Shown piece after piece: positions 32,368-41,161 of a stretch of DNA of 55,980 nucleotides. The position numbers and the translations under genes are program-made. Origin of the DNA: Chloroflexota bacterium (GTDB lineage Bacteria; Chloroflexota; Dehalococcoidia; Lucifugimonadales; UBA3495); NCBI GenBank assembly GCA_028875655.1, contig JAPPCX010000104.1, forward strand, positions 1 to 55,980. Direction: 5' to 3'. The number at the start of each line of letters is the position of its first letter. Positions within the stretch are counted from its first letter, which is position 1. The notes below the pieces were generated by a model. The model had not been told where the DNA came from. It made no database searches and saw only the letters and a program-made list of their open reading frames with translations.

Positions 32368-33420
32368 ATGCCCACGTTCACTCCCGAATATCTGCACAAG
32401 GCGGCGTCCGCCATCTATCAGGCCAAGGGGACGCCGGCCGACGAGGCTGAAATCGTGGCCGCGCACCAGGTCAAGGCGAACCTGGTGGGGCACGACTCCC
32501 ACGGCTGCATCCACATACCCGAGTACTGCGAGCGCATCGACCGGGGCCACATCGTCCCCGGCGCGCCTTTCGAGGTGCTCAGCGAAACGCCGACCACCGC
32601 CGTCGTGGACGGACACTGGGGCTTCGGTTTCGTCGTGACCGAAAAGGCCACGCGCATGGCCATTGACAAGGCCAAGCAATCCGGAGTAGCCGCCTTCACC
32701 ATCCGGCGACAGAGCCACATCGGGCGGCTGGGCGACTACCCGACGATATGTGCCCAGGAGGGCATGATCGCCATCCTCACTGCTGACTCCGGTGCCGGCC
32801 CCAAGGCGGTGGCGCCCTTTGGCGGACGCGCTCGACGGTTGGGCACCAACCCCATCTGCATCGGCGTTCCCAGCAACCTGCCGGGGCAGGTGCTGCTGGA
32901 CATGGCGACCTCGGCGGTCGCCGCCGGCAAGATCGGACTGGCCCGCAACCGGGGGGAGCAGGTGCCCACCGGCTGGATCGTCGATAAGGACGGCAATCCC
33001 ACTAACGACCCCAACGACTACGCGGCCGGCGGAGCAATACTGCCCGTGGGCGCGGACCAGGGGCACAAGGGCTTCGGATTGTCATTCATGGTGGAGATGT
33101 TCTCGGGTCTGCTCACCGGCCTCGGGTTCGGCATCGACCCGCAGGCGCGCCACAACGACGGCTGCTTCCTGGCCGTGTTCGACGTGTCCAAGTTCCGGCC
33201 TCTGGAGGACTTCAAGCAGGAAATGACCGAGTTCGCCGAGTTCGTCAAAACATCGCCGCCGGCATCCGGGTTCAGCGAGGTCTTCTATCCCGGCGAGATC
33301 GAGTACCGCACCGAGTTGCAGCGGCGGGAAAACGGCATCTTCATCGAGGACGAGACCTGGCGGCAGATCACCGAGCTGATGCAGGAGGTCGGCGTCGCGG
33401 AGTCGGTGGGCCAGCCCTGA
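32368..33420 (+). CDS. Ldh family malate/L-lactate-type dehydrogenase
   Basis: NAD(P)-dependent oxidoreductase of the type-2 malate/lactate/ureidoglycolate/sulfolactate dehydrogenase family, 350 residues. Blocks: AAHQVKANLVGHDSHGCIHI with the family DSHG motif, RQSHIGRLGDYPTICAQEGM around the active-site His, GTNPICIGVPSNLPGQVLLD, NRGEQVPTGWIVDKDGNPT and QGHKGFGLSFMVEMFSG. The ATG at 32368 has GGAGG upstream. No signal peptide. With a ComDE-like decarboxylase also in the window, sulfolactate is a conceivable substrate, but nothing in the sequence proves it. Confidence 0.9.
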   Translation: MPTFTPEYLHKAASAIYQAKGTPADEAEIVAAHQVKANLVGHDSHGCIHIPEYCERIDRGHIVPGAPFEVLSETPTTAVVDGHWGFGFVVTEKATRMAIDKAKQSGVAAFTIRRQSHIGRLGDYPTICAQEGMIAILTADSGAGPKAVAPFGGRARRLGTNPICIGVPSNLPGQVLLDMATSAVAAGKIGLARNRGEQVPTGWIVDKDGNPTNDPNDYAAGGAILPVGADQGHKGFGLSFMVEMFSGLLTGLGFGIDPQARHNDGCFLAVFDVSKFRPLEDFKQEMTEFAEFVKTSPPASGFSEVFYPGEIEYRTELQRRENGIFIEDETWRQITELMQEVGVAESVGQP

Positions 33421-33468
33421 CAGACACGCTAGCCGGCATAGATTCGGGTCGGGTAAGGAGGTGCGCCG

Positions 33469-34311
33469 ATGCTCCTCTCCGATTTCGGATTGCCTTCAAA
33501 TCTGGCGGTGTGGCTGGCCGCGCTGCTGTTGGGGCTGTCGCTGGTCATTGGCCTGCTGGGCGGTCTGATCGGCTTGTCGCTGGGCACCGTGCGGTTGCCC
33601 GCGATGCTGATGCTGGGCGTACCCCTGCCCGTGGCCGCCAGCGCCAATATCTTTGTCAGCAGCGTGGTTGGCGTAACCGGGAGTTATCGTCATTTCCGAG
33701 ACGGACGGGTCAAGCTGCTGCTGGTTGTCATAATCGGGGCGCCGGCATTTGTCGCCGGGTTCCTGGGCGGCTATTTCAGCAATCAAGCGCCGACGAACCT
33801 CCTGATCGCGCTGGCCGGCGGGCTGATTCTGTGGCAGGGCGTTGAGCTGGTCTTGCTGGCGCGGCGGCGCCGCCGCGATGCCGGGTCAGACCAGCCGGGG
33901 GAAGATCAACTGGAGGGTTCGGCGGGACAGTTCACGATTGCGCGCACCGTCGGCGGAGCGGGCGCGAGCTTTGGCATCGGATTGCTGGCGGGGGCCATCG
34001 GCTTGGTGCTGGGTTCCGTGAGGTTGCCGCTGATTATCAGAGTGCTGCGGGTGGATCCACGCATCGCCGCCGGCAGCAACCTGTTCATCGGCATGACCAT
34101 GGGGGCGCTGGGATGGTTGGGCCACATGCTGCACACGCGGCCAGACTTGCCACTCTTGGTAATATTGCTGGCGCCGGCGGTCGTGGGCAGCTATATGGGT
34201 GCCAAATTTACGGGCAGGATCAGCGTCAACCTGTTGCTGCTGGTGATGGGCTCACTGCTTACCGCATCCGGCGGCATGATGCTCTGGAGAGCGGCGAGCG
34301 TGCTGTTCTAA
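33469..34311 (+). CDS. TauE/SafE family sulfite/anion exporter
   Basis: Membrane protein of 280 residues with about eight hydrophobic segments and the two internally similar halves of the TauE/SafE family. First half: LVIGLLGGLIGLSLGTVRLP and GVPLPVAASANIFVSSVVGV. Second half: LLAGAIGLVLGSVRLPLIIR and DPRIAAGSNLFIGMTMGALG. The repeats GLIGLSLGTVRLP and GAIGLVLGSVRLP show the duplication well. Start ATG at 33469 with AAGGAGGTG. Family members export sulfite, sulfoacetate or other C2/C3 anions. It follows the Ldh-type dehydrogenase by 48 bases and precedes a chromate-transporter gene by eight. Confidence 0.87.
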   Translation: MLLSDFGLPSNLAVWLAALLLGLSLVIGLLGGLIGLSLGTVRLPAMLMLGVPLPVAASANIFVSSVVGVTGSYRHFRDGRVKLLLVVIIGAPAFVAGFLGGYFSNQAPTNLLIALAGGLILWQGVELVLLARRRRRDAGSDQPGEDQLEGSAGQFTIARTVGGAGASFGIGLLAGAIGLVLGSVRLPLIIRVLRVDPRIAAGSNLFIGMTMGALGWLGHMLHTRPDLPLLVILLAPAVVGSYMGAKFTGRISVNLLLLVMGSLLTASGGMMLWRAASVLF

Positions 34312-34319
34312 GGCGCAAG

Positions 34320-35564
34320 ATGGAAGAACTGACCGAGAAGCCTGACCTTGATTCTACTCCCTCGCTGGCCCGCCGGCTGGCCGAGGTGGCCTGGGCCTTC
34401 CTGCCCTTCGGTTGGATAGCCTTTGGCGGACCCCAGGCCCACATCGCCCTGCTACAGGAACGGTTTGTGGCCCGGCGGCGCTGGCTGGACGAACAGCGTT
34501 TCGTTGAGCTGCTGGGTTTGGGCCAGGGGTTGCCCGGCCCTACCTCGACTCAAATGGTGGTGGCTGTGGGCACGGCCCGGGCCGGGCCGCTGGGCGGGTT
34601 GCTGGCCTTTCTGCTCTTTCTGTATCCGGCGGCGACGATAATGGCCCTGGCCGGCCTGGGCGTGGCGACTTTCCTGGACGAAGGAGAGCGCCCGCTGTGG
34701 CTGGACGGGGTGCAGCCGGCCACGGTGGCCCTGGTGGCGGTGGCGGCCTGGCGGCTGGGCACGGCGGTGGTCAACACGCGGCTGACCATGGGCCTCATGC
34801 TGTTCGGGGCAGTGGTGACCATCCTGGTGCGCCAGCCCTGGGCCTTTCCCGCTGCACTGGCATTGGGAGGGATGGTGACGGCGGTGGCGCTGCGATCCCA
34901 ACGGCACGATGCAATTGACCGGTCGGGAAGCAACCCGCTGGACAACCTGGGGATTTCCCGGGTGGCCGGATTGCTGCTGCTGCTGTTGTTCTTCGGGCTA
35001 CTGGGCGGGCTGATCCTGGCGCGGCTGGCGCTGGACTGGTCGTGGCTGCAAATCCTGGAGTCCTTTTACCGCACCGGGTCGCTGATTTTCGGCGGCGGGC
35101 AGGTGGTATTGCCCATGTTGAGCGCCGAGGTGGTGGAACCTGGGTGGGTAACGGAGCAGCAGTTCCTGGACGGGTTGGCCCTGATGCTGGCCCTGCCCGG
35201 CCCCCTGTTCAGCTTCAGCGCTTATCTGGGGGCAGTAGCCGGCGGGGTTCAGGGATTGCTGCTGGCCTTTGTGGGACTCTTCCTGCCGGGGGTCCTGATA
35301 ATCTTCGGAGTGCTGCCCTTCTGGGAGCAGGTGCGGCGCTATCCGTGGGTGAGGATAGCGTTGACGGGAGTGAATGCCACGGCCATCGGGCTGGTGGTGG
35401 GCGTGGTGTTCCTGCTGTGGGAGCGGGCCGACCCGAGCGCCGGCGGGGCGGTGATTGCCCTGCTGGCTTTCGGGTCGGTGATGTTTTTCCGAGTACCGGC
35501 GCCGCTGGTGATTGTCGGCGCTGGGGTACTGGGCTGGTTTTTCGGTTGGGCGGGGCTGCTGTAA
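34320..35564 (+). CDS. chrA: Chromate transporter, long-chain ChrA type
   Basis: Membrane protein of 414 residues with the two homologous CHR domains of long-chain chromate transporters. First half: FLPFGWIAFGGPQAHIALLQ and GLGQGLPGPTSTQMVVAVGT. Second half: FYRTGSLIFGGGQVVLPMLS and GLALMLALPGPLFSFSAYLG, giving the paired FGGP/FGGG and GLPGP/LPGP signatures. About ten or more transmembrane segments. I start at the ATG at 34320, eight bases after the TauE-type stop; the site before it is weak, suggesting translational coupling. Chromate efflux is the described role, but sulfate-like anions may be the natural substrate. Confidence 0.87.
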   Translation: MEELTEKPDLDSTPSLARRLAEVAWAFLPFGWIAFGGPQAHIALLQERFVARRRWLDEQRFVELLGLGQGLPGPTSTQMVVAVGTARAGPLGGLLAFLLFLYPAATIMALAGLGVATFLDEGERPLWLDGVQPATVALVAVAAWRLGTAVVNTRLTMGLMLFGAVVTILVRQPWAFPAALALGGMVTAVALRSQRHDAIDRSGSNPLDNLGISRVAGLLLLLLFFGLLGGLILARLALDWSWLQILESFYRTGSLIFGGGQVVLPMLSAEVVEPGWVTEQQFLDGLALMLALPGPLFSFSAYLGAVAGGVQGLLLAFVGLFLPGVLIIFGVLPFWEQVRRYPWVRIALTGVNATAIGLVVGVVFLLWERADPSAGGAVIALLAFGSVMFFRVPAPLVIVGAGVLGWFFGWAGLL

Positions 35565-35573
35565 GAGCCGGGT

Positions 35574-36173
35574 TTAGATCAGGGCGAGCAGCGTCCGCAC
35601 GGCGCTCTCGACCTCAGGGGCCTCCGGGCCGCCGAGGATCGACCATTCGATTATCTTGATGATAATCCAGGGGATGAATCCGATCACGGCTGAGAGCAAG
35701 ACCACGCCAATGGCCCGGCCGGTGGACTCGAAATCCATTGCCTGGCGCACTGCGACGATGACGGCGGCCAAAGTCCAGCAGAAACCGATAAAGGGGAAGA
35801 GCCCGCCAATGGCGGGAATGAACGCGAGTATGGACAGGACGCCCGGCGTGTAAGCGAAACCCATCACGCGGCCCAATTCTCCCCAACTGGTTTCCGTGTT
35901 GCTGGCGCGCAGCATCTTGCCGCCGACCAGGTACATCACGGTTACCCACAGGGCCCAGCGCACGATGCCGAACACCAAACCGCCGATAGCGCCCAGCACG
36001 ATGCCAAGCACCGGCTCTCCGCTCATCAGCCCGTTGACAATGCCGCCGACAATGCCGCACAGCGTGACCAGCAGCACCACGCCGACGGCCTGCCCCAGGG
36101 CTCCCTGGTCGGCTTCTATTTCCTCGTAAGTTTGGCGGTTGAACAACGCCGCGCCAATCATTCTCTGAATCAT
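35574..36173 (-). CDS. YIP1 family membrane protein
   Basis: A 199-residue protein with about five transmembrane segments matching the Yip1 domain. An N-terminal cytosolic part ends FNRQTYEEIEADQGALGQAV; then come VGVVLLVTLCGIVGGIVNGL, LGIVLGAIGGLVFGIVRWAL and the middle motif ASNTETSWGELGRVMGFAYT. Next are FIPAIGGLFPFIGFCWTLAA and AVRQAMDFESTGRAIGVVLL. Function in bacteria is unknown. Convergent with chrA (nine bases between stops) and divergent from lysS. ATG at 36173 with GAGGTG upstream. Confidence 0.82.
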   Translation of the reverse strand: MIQRMIGAALFNRQTYEEIEADQGALGQAVGVVLLVTLCGIVGGIVNGLMSGEPVLGIVLGAIGGLVFGIVRWALWVTVMYLVGGKMLRASNTETSWGELGRVMGFAYTPGVLSILAFIPAIGGLFPFIGFCWTLAAVIVAVRQAMDFESTGRAIGVVLLSAVIGFIPWIIIKIIEWSILGGPEAPEVESAVRTLLALI

Positions 36174-36295
36174 TGATGCACCTCAGTGGCCAGGTTGAAA
36201 TTGAAGCGAGTCGCCCCGTGGCAAGCGCCCTGCCATTATAGTGATGCGACCAGCGGGGCCACCACCAAAAGGAAAGCACGATTCTGCGAGTTTGC

Positions 36296-36324
36296 TTTAC
36301 ATTCCAGAAACACCCGCTTACGAT
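36296..36324 (+). promoter_or_regulatory. Promoter of lysS
   Basis: TTTACA (36296-36301) and TACGAT (36319-36324) are 17 bases apart; GATAAT at 36322 with a 20-base spacer is an alternative. Its position downstream of 36241 argues that lysS does not begin at the earliest in-frame ATG but at the TTG (36361) or GTG (36373). Confidence 0.5.
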
Positions 36325-36372
36325 AATTGTCAGAACTTTCCAACCCGCCAAGAATCGGCTTTGCCAATTACC

Positions 36373-37950
36373 GTGCCTGAACAAAACCCGAAACCCGAAA
36401 CCGATTCCGAAGCAAATCCGGGCAGCCTTGAGGCTAACCTGGAAAGCCGGCGTTCCAAGCTGGACCGCATCCGCCAGCGGGGAATCGACCCTTACCCGCC
36501 CCGTTTCGAGCGAGACTGCACCGCGGCCGCGGCCATAGCGCGGTTTGAGGCCGCGGAATCTGAAGGCGTACCGGACAGTGTTGAGAGCATCAACGTGGCG
36601 GGGCGCATCGTATCCATGAGGGTCATGGGGCGCGCCGCGTTTCTGGACCTGCGCGATGCGTCGGGCGTGGTGCAGGCGATGCTGCGTCAAAACGTGCTGG
36701 GCGAAGACTACGCGCTGTTGCAGGACCTGGACCTGGGCGATTTCCTGGGCGTTTCCGGCAACATGATGCGGACGCGCACCGGCCAGTCAACCATCGAGGC
36801 CCATTCCCTGACAATCCTGGCCAAGGGGATGCGTCCGCTTCCCGAAAAATGGCACGGGCTGCGCGACGTGGAGACCCGCTACCGGCAACGGTACTTGGAC
36901 CTGATCGCAAACCCGGAAGTCGCCGATACCTTTGTGCAACGCAGCCGGATTATCATCGGAATCCGCCGGTTCCTGGACGGCCGTGGGTTCGTGGAAGTCG
37001 ATACACCCATCCTGGTGCCGATACCGGCCGGGGCACACGCGCGGCCCTTTATCACCCATCACAACGCCTTGGATGAACAACTCTACCTGCGCATTGCCAC
37101 CGAGCTGTACCTCAAGCGTCTGATAGTGGGCGGGCTGGACAAGGTGTACGAAATCGGGCGTGTCTTTAGAAACGAGGGCATTGACCAGGACCACAATCCC
37201 GAGTTCACGCTGCTGGAATCATACGAGGCTTATGCCGACTACAACGCCGTGATGGAGATGGTGGAATCGCTGATTGCATCGCTGGCCTACGACATTCATG
37301 GCGACATGCGGATTGCCATGGGCGACCAGGTCATTGACTTCGCTCCGCCCTGGCCCCGGTTGTCGTTGCGCGAGGAAGTGCTGAAGCATAGCGGGATTGA
37401 TATTGAAGACTACCCGGACTCTGAATCCCTGACCCGTGTATGCCTCGACCTGGGTTTGCAGCCGGGGCCGCGCGAGGCGCGCGGACGACTGATCGACAAG
37501 ATGCTGTCCGTGTACGTGGAACCGCACCTGATCCAGCCGACTTTCCTCATGGACTATCCGGAGGATATGTCTCCCCTGGCTAAAGGACATCCCGACAAGC
37601 CCGGCTATGTTGAGCGGTTCGAGGCTTTCGCGGCCGGCATGGAGATTGCCAATTCCTACACCGAGTTGAATGATCCCGAAGTGCAGCGGGCGCGATTCGC
37701 CGGCCAGGAGCACCAGCGGGACGCCTACGGGAACGAGGAGGCCGACCGCACCGATACGGACTTCCTCACTGCGCTCGAATACGGCATGCCGCCCACCGGC
37801 GGTTTGGGCATCGGCATCGACCGGCTGGTGATGTTGCTGACCGGGCAGTCCACCATCCGCGATGTGCTACTATTCCCGCAGATGCGCTCTCTCTCCGGCG
37901 GCGGCGAACACGCGACAACGCCGGAGGGCACGACGGAGAGATTAGGATGA
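36373..37950 (+). CDS. lysS: Lysyl-tRNA synthetase, class II
   Basis: Charges tRNA-Lys. The OB-fold anticodon domain (RQRGIDPYPPRF, VAGRIVSMRVMGRAAFLDLR) is followed by the class II core: motif 1 in GRGFVEVDTPILVPIPAGAH, motif 2 YEIGRVFRNEGIDQDHNPEF, and motif 3 GLGIGIDRLVMLLTG near the end. The usual motif 1 end EAGARPF reads PAGAHARPF here. The start is uncertain: GTG at 36373 gives 525 residues, and TTG at 36361 would add four; an ATG at 36241 lies upstream of the likely promoter. Neither candidate has a good ribosome site. The last codon overlaps the Uma2 gene (ATGA). Confidence 0.9.
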   Translation: MPEQNPKPETDSEANPGSLEANLESRRSKLDRIRQRGIDPYPPRFERDCTAAAAIARFEAAESEGVPDSVESINVAGRIVSMRVMGRAAFLDLRDASGVVQAMLRQNVLGEDYALLQDLDLGDFLGVSGNMMRTRTGQSTIEAHSLTILAKGMRPLPEKWHGLRDVETRYRQRYLDLIANPEVADTFVQRSRIIIGIRRFLDGRGFVEVDTPILVPIPAGAHARPFITHHNALDEQLYLRIATELYLKRLIVGGLDKVYEIGRVFRNEGIDQDHNPEFTLLESYEAYADYNAVMEMVESLIASLAYDIHGDMRIAMGDQVIDFAPPWPRLSLREEVLKHSGIDIEDYPDSESLTRVCLDLGLQPGPREARGRLIDKMLSVYVEPHLIQPTFLMDYPEDMSPLAKGHPDKPGYVERFEAFAAGMEIANSYTELNDPEVQRARFAGQEHQRDAYGNEEADRTDTDFLTALEYGMPPTGGLGIGIDRLVMLLTGQSTIRDVLLFPQMRSLSGGGEHATTPEGTTERLG

Positions 37951-38657
37951 CGACGACAGCCTTGCCAAACGCGCCTGATGCGGCGGCGGTAGAAACTGCA
38001 TCGCCGGTTTCCATTGTGGCCGATATTGGGCTGTTCCCCATCAAGCTGCGGCTGCCGGAGGCGGTGATAGCGGCCGGGCCGGATGCCTGCGAAAGGTGGT
38101 TTACTGACTTAACACTGGCGAATGCTGATTCCATCTGGCAAATGGAACTCACCCCCGGCGGTGAGTTGGAGGTGAGAATGCCGCCCTTTGCGCCGACCGA
38201 CAATCAGGAGGTGAAGTTTATTGTCGGTCTGGAAAACTGGAACACCGCCGGCGGAGCGGAACTTGGCAAAGCAACCGGTTCCAGCGGCGCCTACCGGCTG
38301 CCCAGCGGCGCAATTCGCTACCCAGATGCCGCCTGGACTCCACTCGAAAAGATACCCTTTTTCCCGACCGACACTCCCACCGCCCGGCCATATTGCCCTG
38401 ACTTCGTGGTGGAAATTCGCTCCACTTCACAATCGCGCCCATCGGACCTGGGCGAACTGCTTAACAAGATGCAGGAATATATGGACAATGGCGCCTTGCT
38501 TGGTTGGCTCATTGATCCTATCGAGCGCACTGCGCGCGTTTACCGGTCCGGCGTCGCGGAGCCGGAATTACTGAATGACCCTGAGACGCTGGACGGTGAG
38601 GCCGTGCTGCCCGGGTTCACTTTCGCCGTCCGGCAACTGATTTTTGACTTGACGTAA
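37947..38657 (+). CDS. Uma2 family (DUF820) putative endonuclease
   Basis: A 236-residue protein of the Uma2 family, which has a PD-(D/E)XK nuclease fold. The expected catalytic strand pair is visible: GAIRYPDAAWTPLEKIP followed by YCPDFVVEIRSTSQSRPSDL, and then the helix LLNKMQEYMDNGALLGWLID and RVYRSG. The catalytic pattern reads D...E-I-R rather than E-x-K, common in this family. Uma2 genes are numerous in cyanobacteria and Chloroflexi; their role is not known. Its ATG overlaps the lysS stop by four bases, an odd coupling to a tRNA synthetase that is probably fortuitous. Confidence 0.83.
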   Translation: MTTTALPNAPDAAAVETASPVSIVADIGLFPIKLRLPEAVIAAGPDACERWFTDLTLANADSIWQMELTPGGELEVRMPPFAPTDNQEVKFIVGLENWNTAGGAELGKATGSSGAYRLPSGAIRYPDAAWTPLEKIPFFPTDTPTARPYCPDFVVEIRSTSQSRPSDLGELLNKMQEYMDNGALLGWLIDPIERTARVYRSGVAEPELLNDPETLDGEAVLPGFTFAVRQLIFDLT

Positions 38658-38669
38658 CGATAGCTGCTT

Positions 38670-39950
38670 ATGCTTTCCATTGAACAGATTCGCAACGAGA
38701 CCGACACGGTCCGCGCCGCCCTGGTCCGCCGGGCCGAGGATGAGGACTGCCTTGACGACATACTGACGCTGGATACGCGCCGGCGGGTCGCGATTACCGA
38801 GGGCGACGAACTGCGCGCCCGTCGGAACCAGGTATCGCGGGAAATTGGGCAAGCGCGCTCACAGGGGGACCAGCCGGCCGATGACATCATCGCTGAGATG
38901 CGCGAAGTAGGCCAGCGCATCAGCGGCCTGGAGGACGAGGTGCGGGACCTGGACAGCCGCATTAACGACGCCATGATGGCGCTGCCGAACCTGCCCGACG
39001 CCAGCGTGCCGGACGGGACCGACGAAACCGCCAACTTGGTGCTGCGGCACTGGAGTGAACCGACGAAGCTGGACTTTGAGGCGCAGCCGCACTGGGACAT
39101 TGCTGAGCGGCTGGGCATCATCGACTTCCAGCGCGGGGTCAAGCTGTCCGGCAGCCGGTTCTACACGCTGAACGGCTATGGGGCGCGGCTGGAGCGGGCC
39201 ATCATCGCGTGGATGCTGGACCTGCATGGCAATGAGCATGGCTATACGGAGATGTCCCTGCCCATCATCGTGCGCCGGGAAACCATGGAGGGCTCCGGCA
39301 ACCTGCCGCTGTTCGCCGACAACCTTTACCACGACGAAGAGGATGACCTGTGGCTGATCCCCACCGCCGAAGTGCCGGTCACCAACCTGCACCGGGACGA
39401 AATCCTGGACGCCGGCCAGCTTCCCATGTACTACGTGGCGCACACTCCGTGCTTCCGGCGGGAAAAGGCTGCCGCCGGGCGCGACACCCGGGGCATCAAG
39501 CGCGTCCACCAATTCAACAAGGTGGAGATGTACAAGTTCGTCGAGCCGGATACGTCTTTTGACGAGCTGGAATCCCTGTTGGGCAACGCCGAGACCGTAT
39601 GCCAACGGCTCAACCTGCCCTACCGCATTCTGCAACTTTGCGCCGGGGACATATCGTTCCCGTCGGCCAAGTCCTACGATGTGGAGGTGTGGGCCGCCGG
39701 CTCGCAGGAATGGCTGGAAGTCTCCTCCTGCTCCAACTGCACGGACTTCCAGGCGCGCCGGGCCAACATTCGCTACCGTCCCGGCGTGGGCGAGCGACCG
39801 CGTTTCGTCCACACCCTGAACGGCTCCGGCCTGGCGCTGCCGCGCGTAATCATCGCCATCCTCGAAAACAACCAGCAGCCCGACGGGTCGGTGGTGATAC
39901 CGGAGGCGCTGCGGCCCTATACCGGGTTTGACGTGATACCGGCGGCGTAG
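38670..39950 (+). CDS. serS: Seryl-tRNA synthetase
   Basis: Charges tRNA-Ser and tRNA-Sec, 426 residues. The N-terminal coiled-coil arm (about 25-100; ELRARRNQVSREIGQARSQ) is followed by the class II core: HWDIAERLGIIDFQRGVKLS, GSRFYTLNGYGARLERAI, IPTAEVPVTNLHRDEI, CFRREKAAAGRDTRGIKRVH (motif 2) and LNGSGLALPRVIIAILENNQ (motif 3). Start at the ATG at 38670, twelve bases after the Uma2 stop. It leads directly into the NodB-type hydrolase gene 20 bases downstream on the same strand. Confidence 0.95.
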   Translation: MLSIEQIRNETDTVRAALVRRAEDEDCLDDILTLDTRRRVAITEGDELRARRNQVSREIGQARSQGDQPADDIIAEMREVGQRISGLEDEVRDLDSRINDAMMALPNLPDASVPDGTDETANLVLRHWSEPTKLDFEAQPHWDIAERLGIIDFQRGVKLSGSRFYTLNGYGARLERAIIAWMLDLHGNEHGYTEMSLPIIVRRETMEGSGNLPLFADNLYHDEEDDLWLIPTAEVPVTNLHRDEILDAGQLPMYYVAHTPCFRREKAAAGRDTRGIKRVHQFNKVEMYKFVEPDTSFDELESLLGNAETVCQRLNLPYRILQLCAGDISFPSAKSYDVEVWAAGSQEWLEVSSCSNCTDFQARRANIRYRPGVGERPRFVHTLNGSGLALPRVIIAILENNQQPDGSVVIPEALRPYTGFDVIPAA

Positions 39951-39970
39951 GAGTTAGCGGGAGGAACAAA

Positions 39971-40789
39971 ATGGCAGGCATCTGGCCCGACGACATCCGA
40001 TGTGTCGCCCTTATCACGTTTGATGTGGATGGCGTTTCGTCGTGGCTGCGGCGCAACGCTGATTTCATCAATTACCCCAGCTTGCTGTCGATGGCCGAGT
40101 ATGGGCCGAGCGTCGCCACGCCGCGCATCCTGGATATGCTGGACGATCAAGGCGTTCAGTCGAGTTTCTACATTCCCGGTCAGGTGGCCGAAACACATAC
40201 CGAGTTGGTACGTGAGATCGCCGGGCGTGGGCACGAAGTTGCGCACCATGGCTATCTCCACGAACCGCCCGCAACCATGACGCCGGCCGAGGAGGAGGAA
40301 GTCCTGATCAAGGGTATTGAGATACTGGGTGAATTGACCGGAGAGGCGCCGGTTGGCTACCGTTCCCCGAGTTGGGAACTGAGCGCGGTGTCTCTGGACT
40401 TGCTGGCCAAGTACAACTTCCGTTACGACAGCAGTCTGATGGGGGACGACGCGCCCTACTACGTAGAGGGCGGAGAACCTCCGCGGCAGATGGTCGAGTT
40501 GCCCATTCACTGGCTGCTGGACGATGCCCCCCACTTCGCCTATGCACCGTCGGCCAACCGCCTCGGCCCCATGCGCAACCCCGACGAGGTGTTCGACAGC
40601 TGGGCCGCTGAATTTCGCGGCATCTACCGGTATGGCCGCTGTTTCAACCTGACGATGCACCCGCAGTACATCGGGCGTCCCGGCCGGCTGCTGATGCTGG
40701 AACGGCTGATTGAATACATCAAGACCTTCCCCGGCGTGCGGTTCATGCGAGCCATTGACGTTGCCGAGATGTGGGAAAAAGGAGCGTAA
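39971..40789 (+). CDS. NodB-fold polysaccharide deacetylase / imidase-like hydrolase
   Basis: A 272-residue NodB-homology enzyme. Motif 1 TFDVD (Asp20) and motif 2 HEVAHHGYLHE (His93, His97) give the metal triad. GYRSPSWELS, LMGDDAPYYVEGG, VELPIHWLLDDAP and NLTMHPQYIGRPGRLLML closely follow the H. pylori HpPgdA / allantoinase PuuE / cyclic-imidase subgroup, which hydrolyses C-N bonds of small imides as well as acetylated sugars. No signal peptide, which also favours a small cytosolic substrate. The gene for the nitrile-hydratase beta N-half starts four bases after its stop, so I infer a joint pathway. Confidence 0.83.
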   Translation: MAGIWPDDIRCVALITFDVDGVSSWLRRNADFINYPSLLSMAEYGPSVATPRILDMLDDQGVQSSFYIPGQVAETHTELVREIAGRGHEVAHHGYLHEPPATMTPAEEEEVLIKGIEILGELTGEAPVGYRSPSWELSAVSLDLLAKYNFRYDSSLMGDDAPYYVEGGEPPRQMVELPIHWLLDDAPHFAYAPSANRLGPMRNPDEVFDSWAAEFRGIYRYGRCFNLTMHPQYIGRPGRLLMLERLIEYIKTFPGVRFMRAIDVAEMWEKGA

Positions 40790-40793
40790 CAGT

Positions 40794-41096
40794 ATGCCCG
40801 CAGTACACGACCGGGGCGGCTGGCCCGACGACACGCCCATCGACCGCAGCGAGCATGAATACAGCGACTGGGAGCGGCGCGTAGATGCCGTGCACCAAGT
40901 GCTAGGGGCGCAGGGCATCCGCACTACCGACGAGATGCGTCGAGCCATCGAGAGCCTGCCACCTGAACAATATGAATCCCTGTCCTACTACGAGAAGTGG
41001 ACGGCAGCGTTGGAAATCCTGCTAATTGAGAAGGGGATACTGACGGTGGCGGAGATTGACGCGAAGGTGGCGGAGTTGCGGGGGCGAGGGCTTTAG
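40794..41096 (+). CDS. Nitrile hydratase / thiocyanate hydrolase-like subunit: beta N-terminal half
   Basis: A 100-residue protein equal to the N-terminal helical half of the nitrile hydratase beta subunit. It has the HDRGGWP motif near the start (family HDxGG) and the helical block SYYEKWTAALEILLIEKGIL followed by TVAEIDAKVAEL. In thiocyanate hydrolase the beta chain of nitrile hydratase is likewise split into two proteins. The matching C-terminal half is encoded at 42798 and the metal-binding alpha chain at 45569. ATG at 40794 with AAAAGGAG upstream, four bases after the NodB-type gene. Confidence 0.8.
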   Translation: MPAVHDRGGWPDDTPIDRSEHEYSDWERRVDAVHQVLGAQGIRTTDEMRRAIESLPPEQYESLSYYEKWTAALEILLIEKGILTVAEIDAKVAELRGRGL

Positions 41097-41161
41097 CAGC
41101 GGGCAATTATGGTAAAGTGCTCACCGATACGAAACCTCACCACATCCGCCTAGGAGCCAAT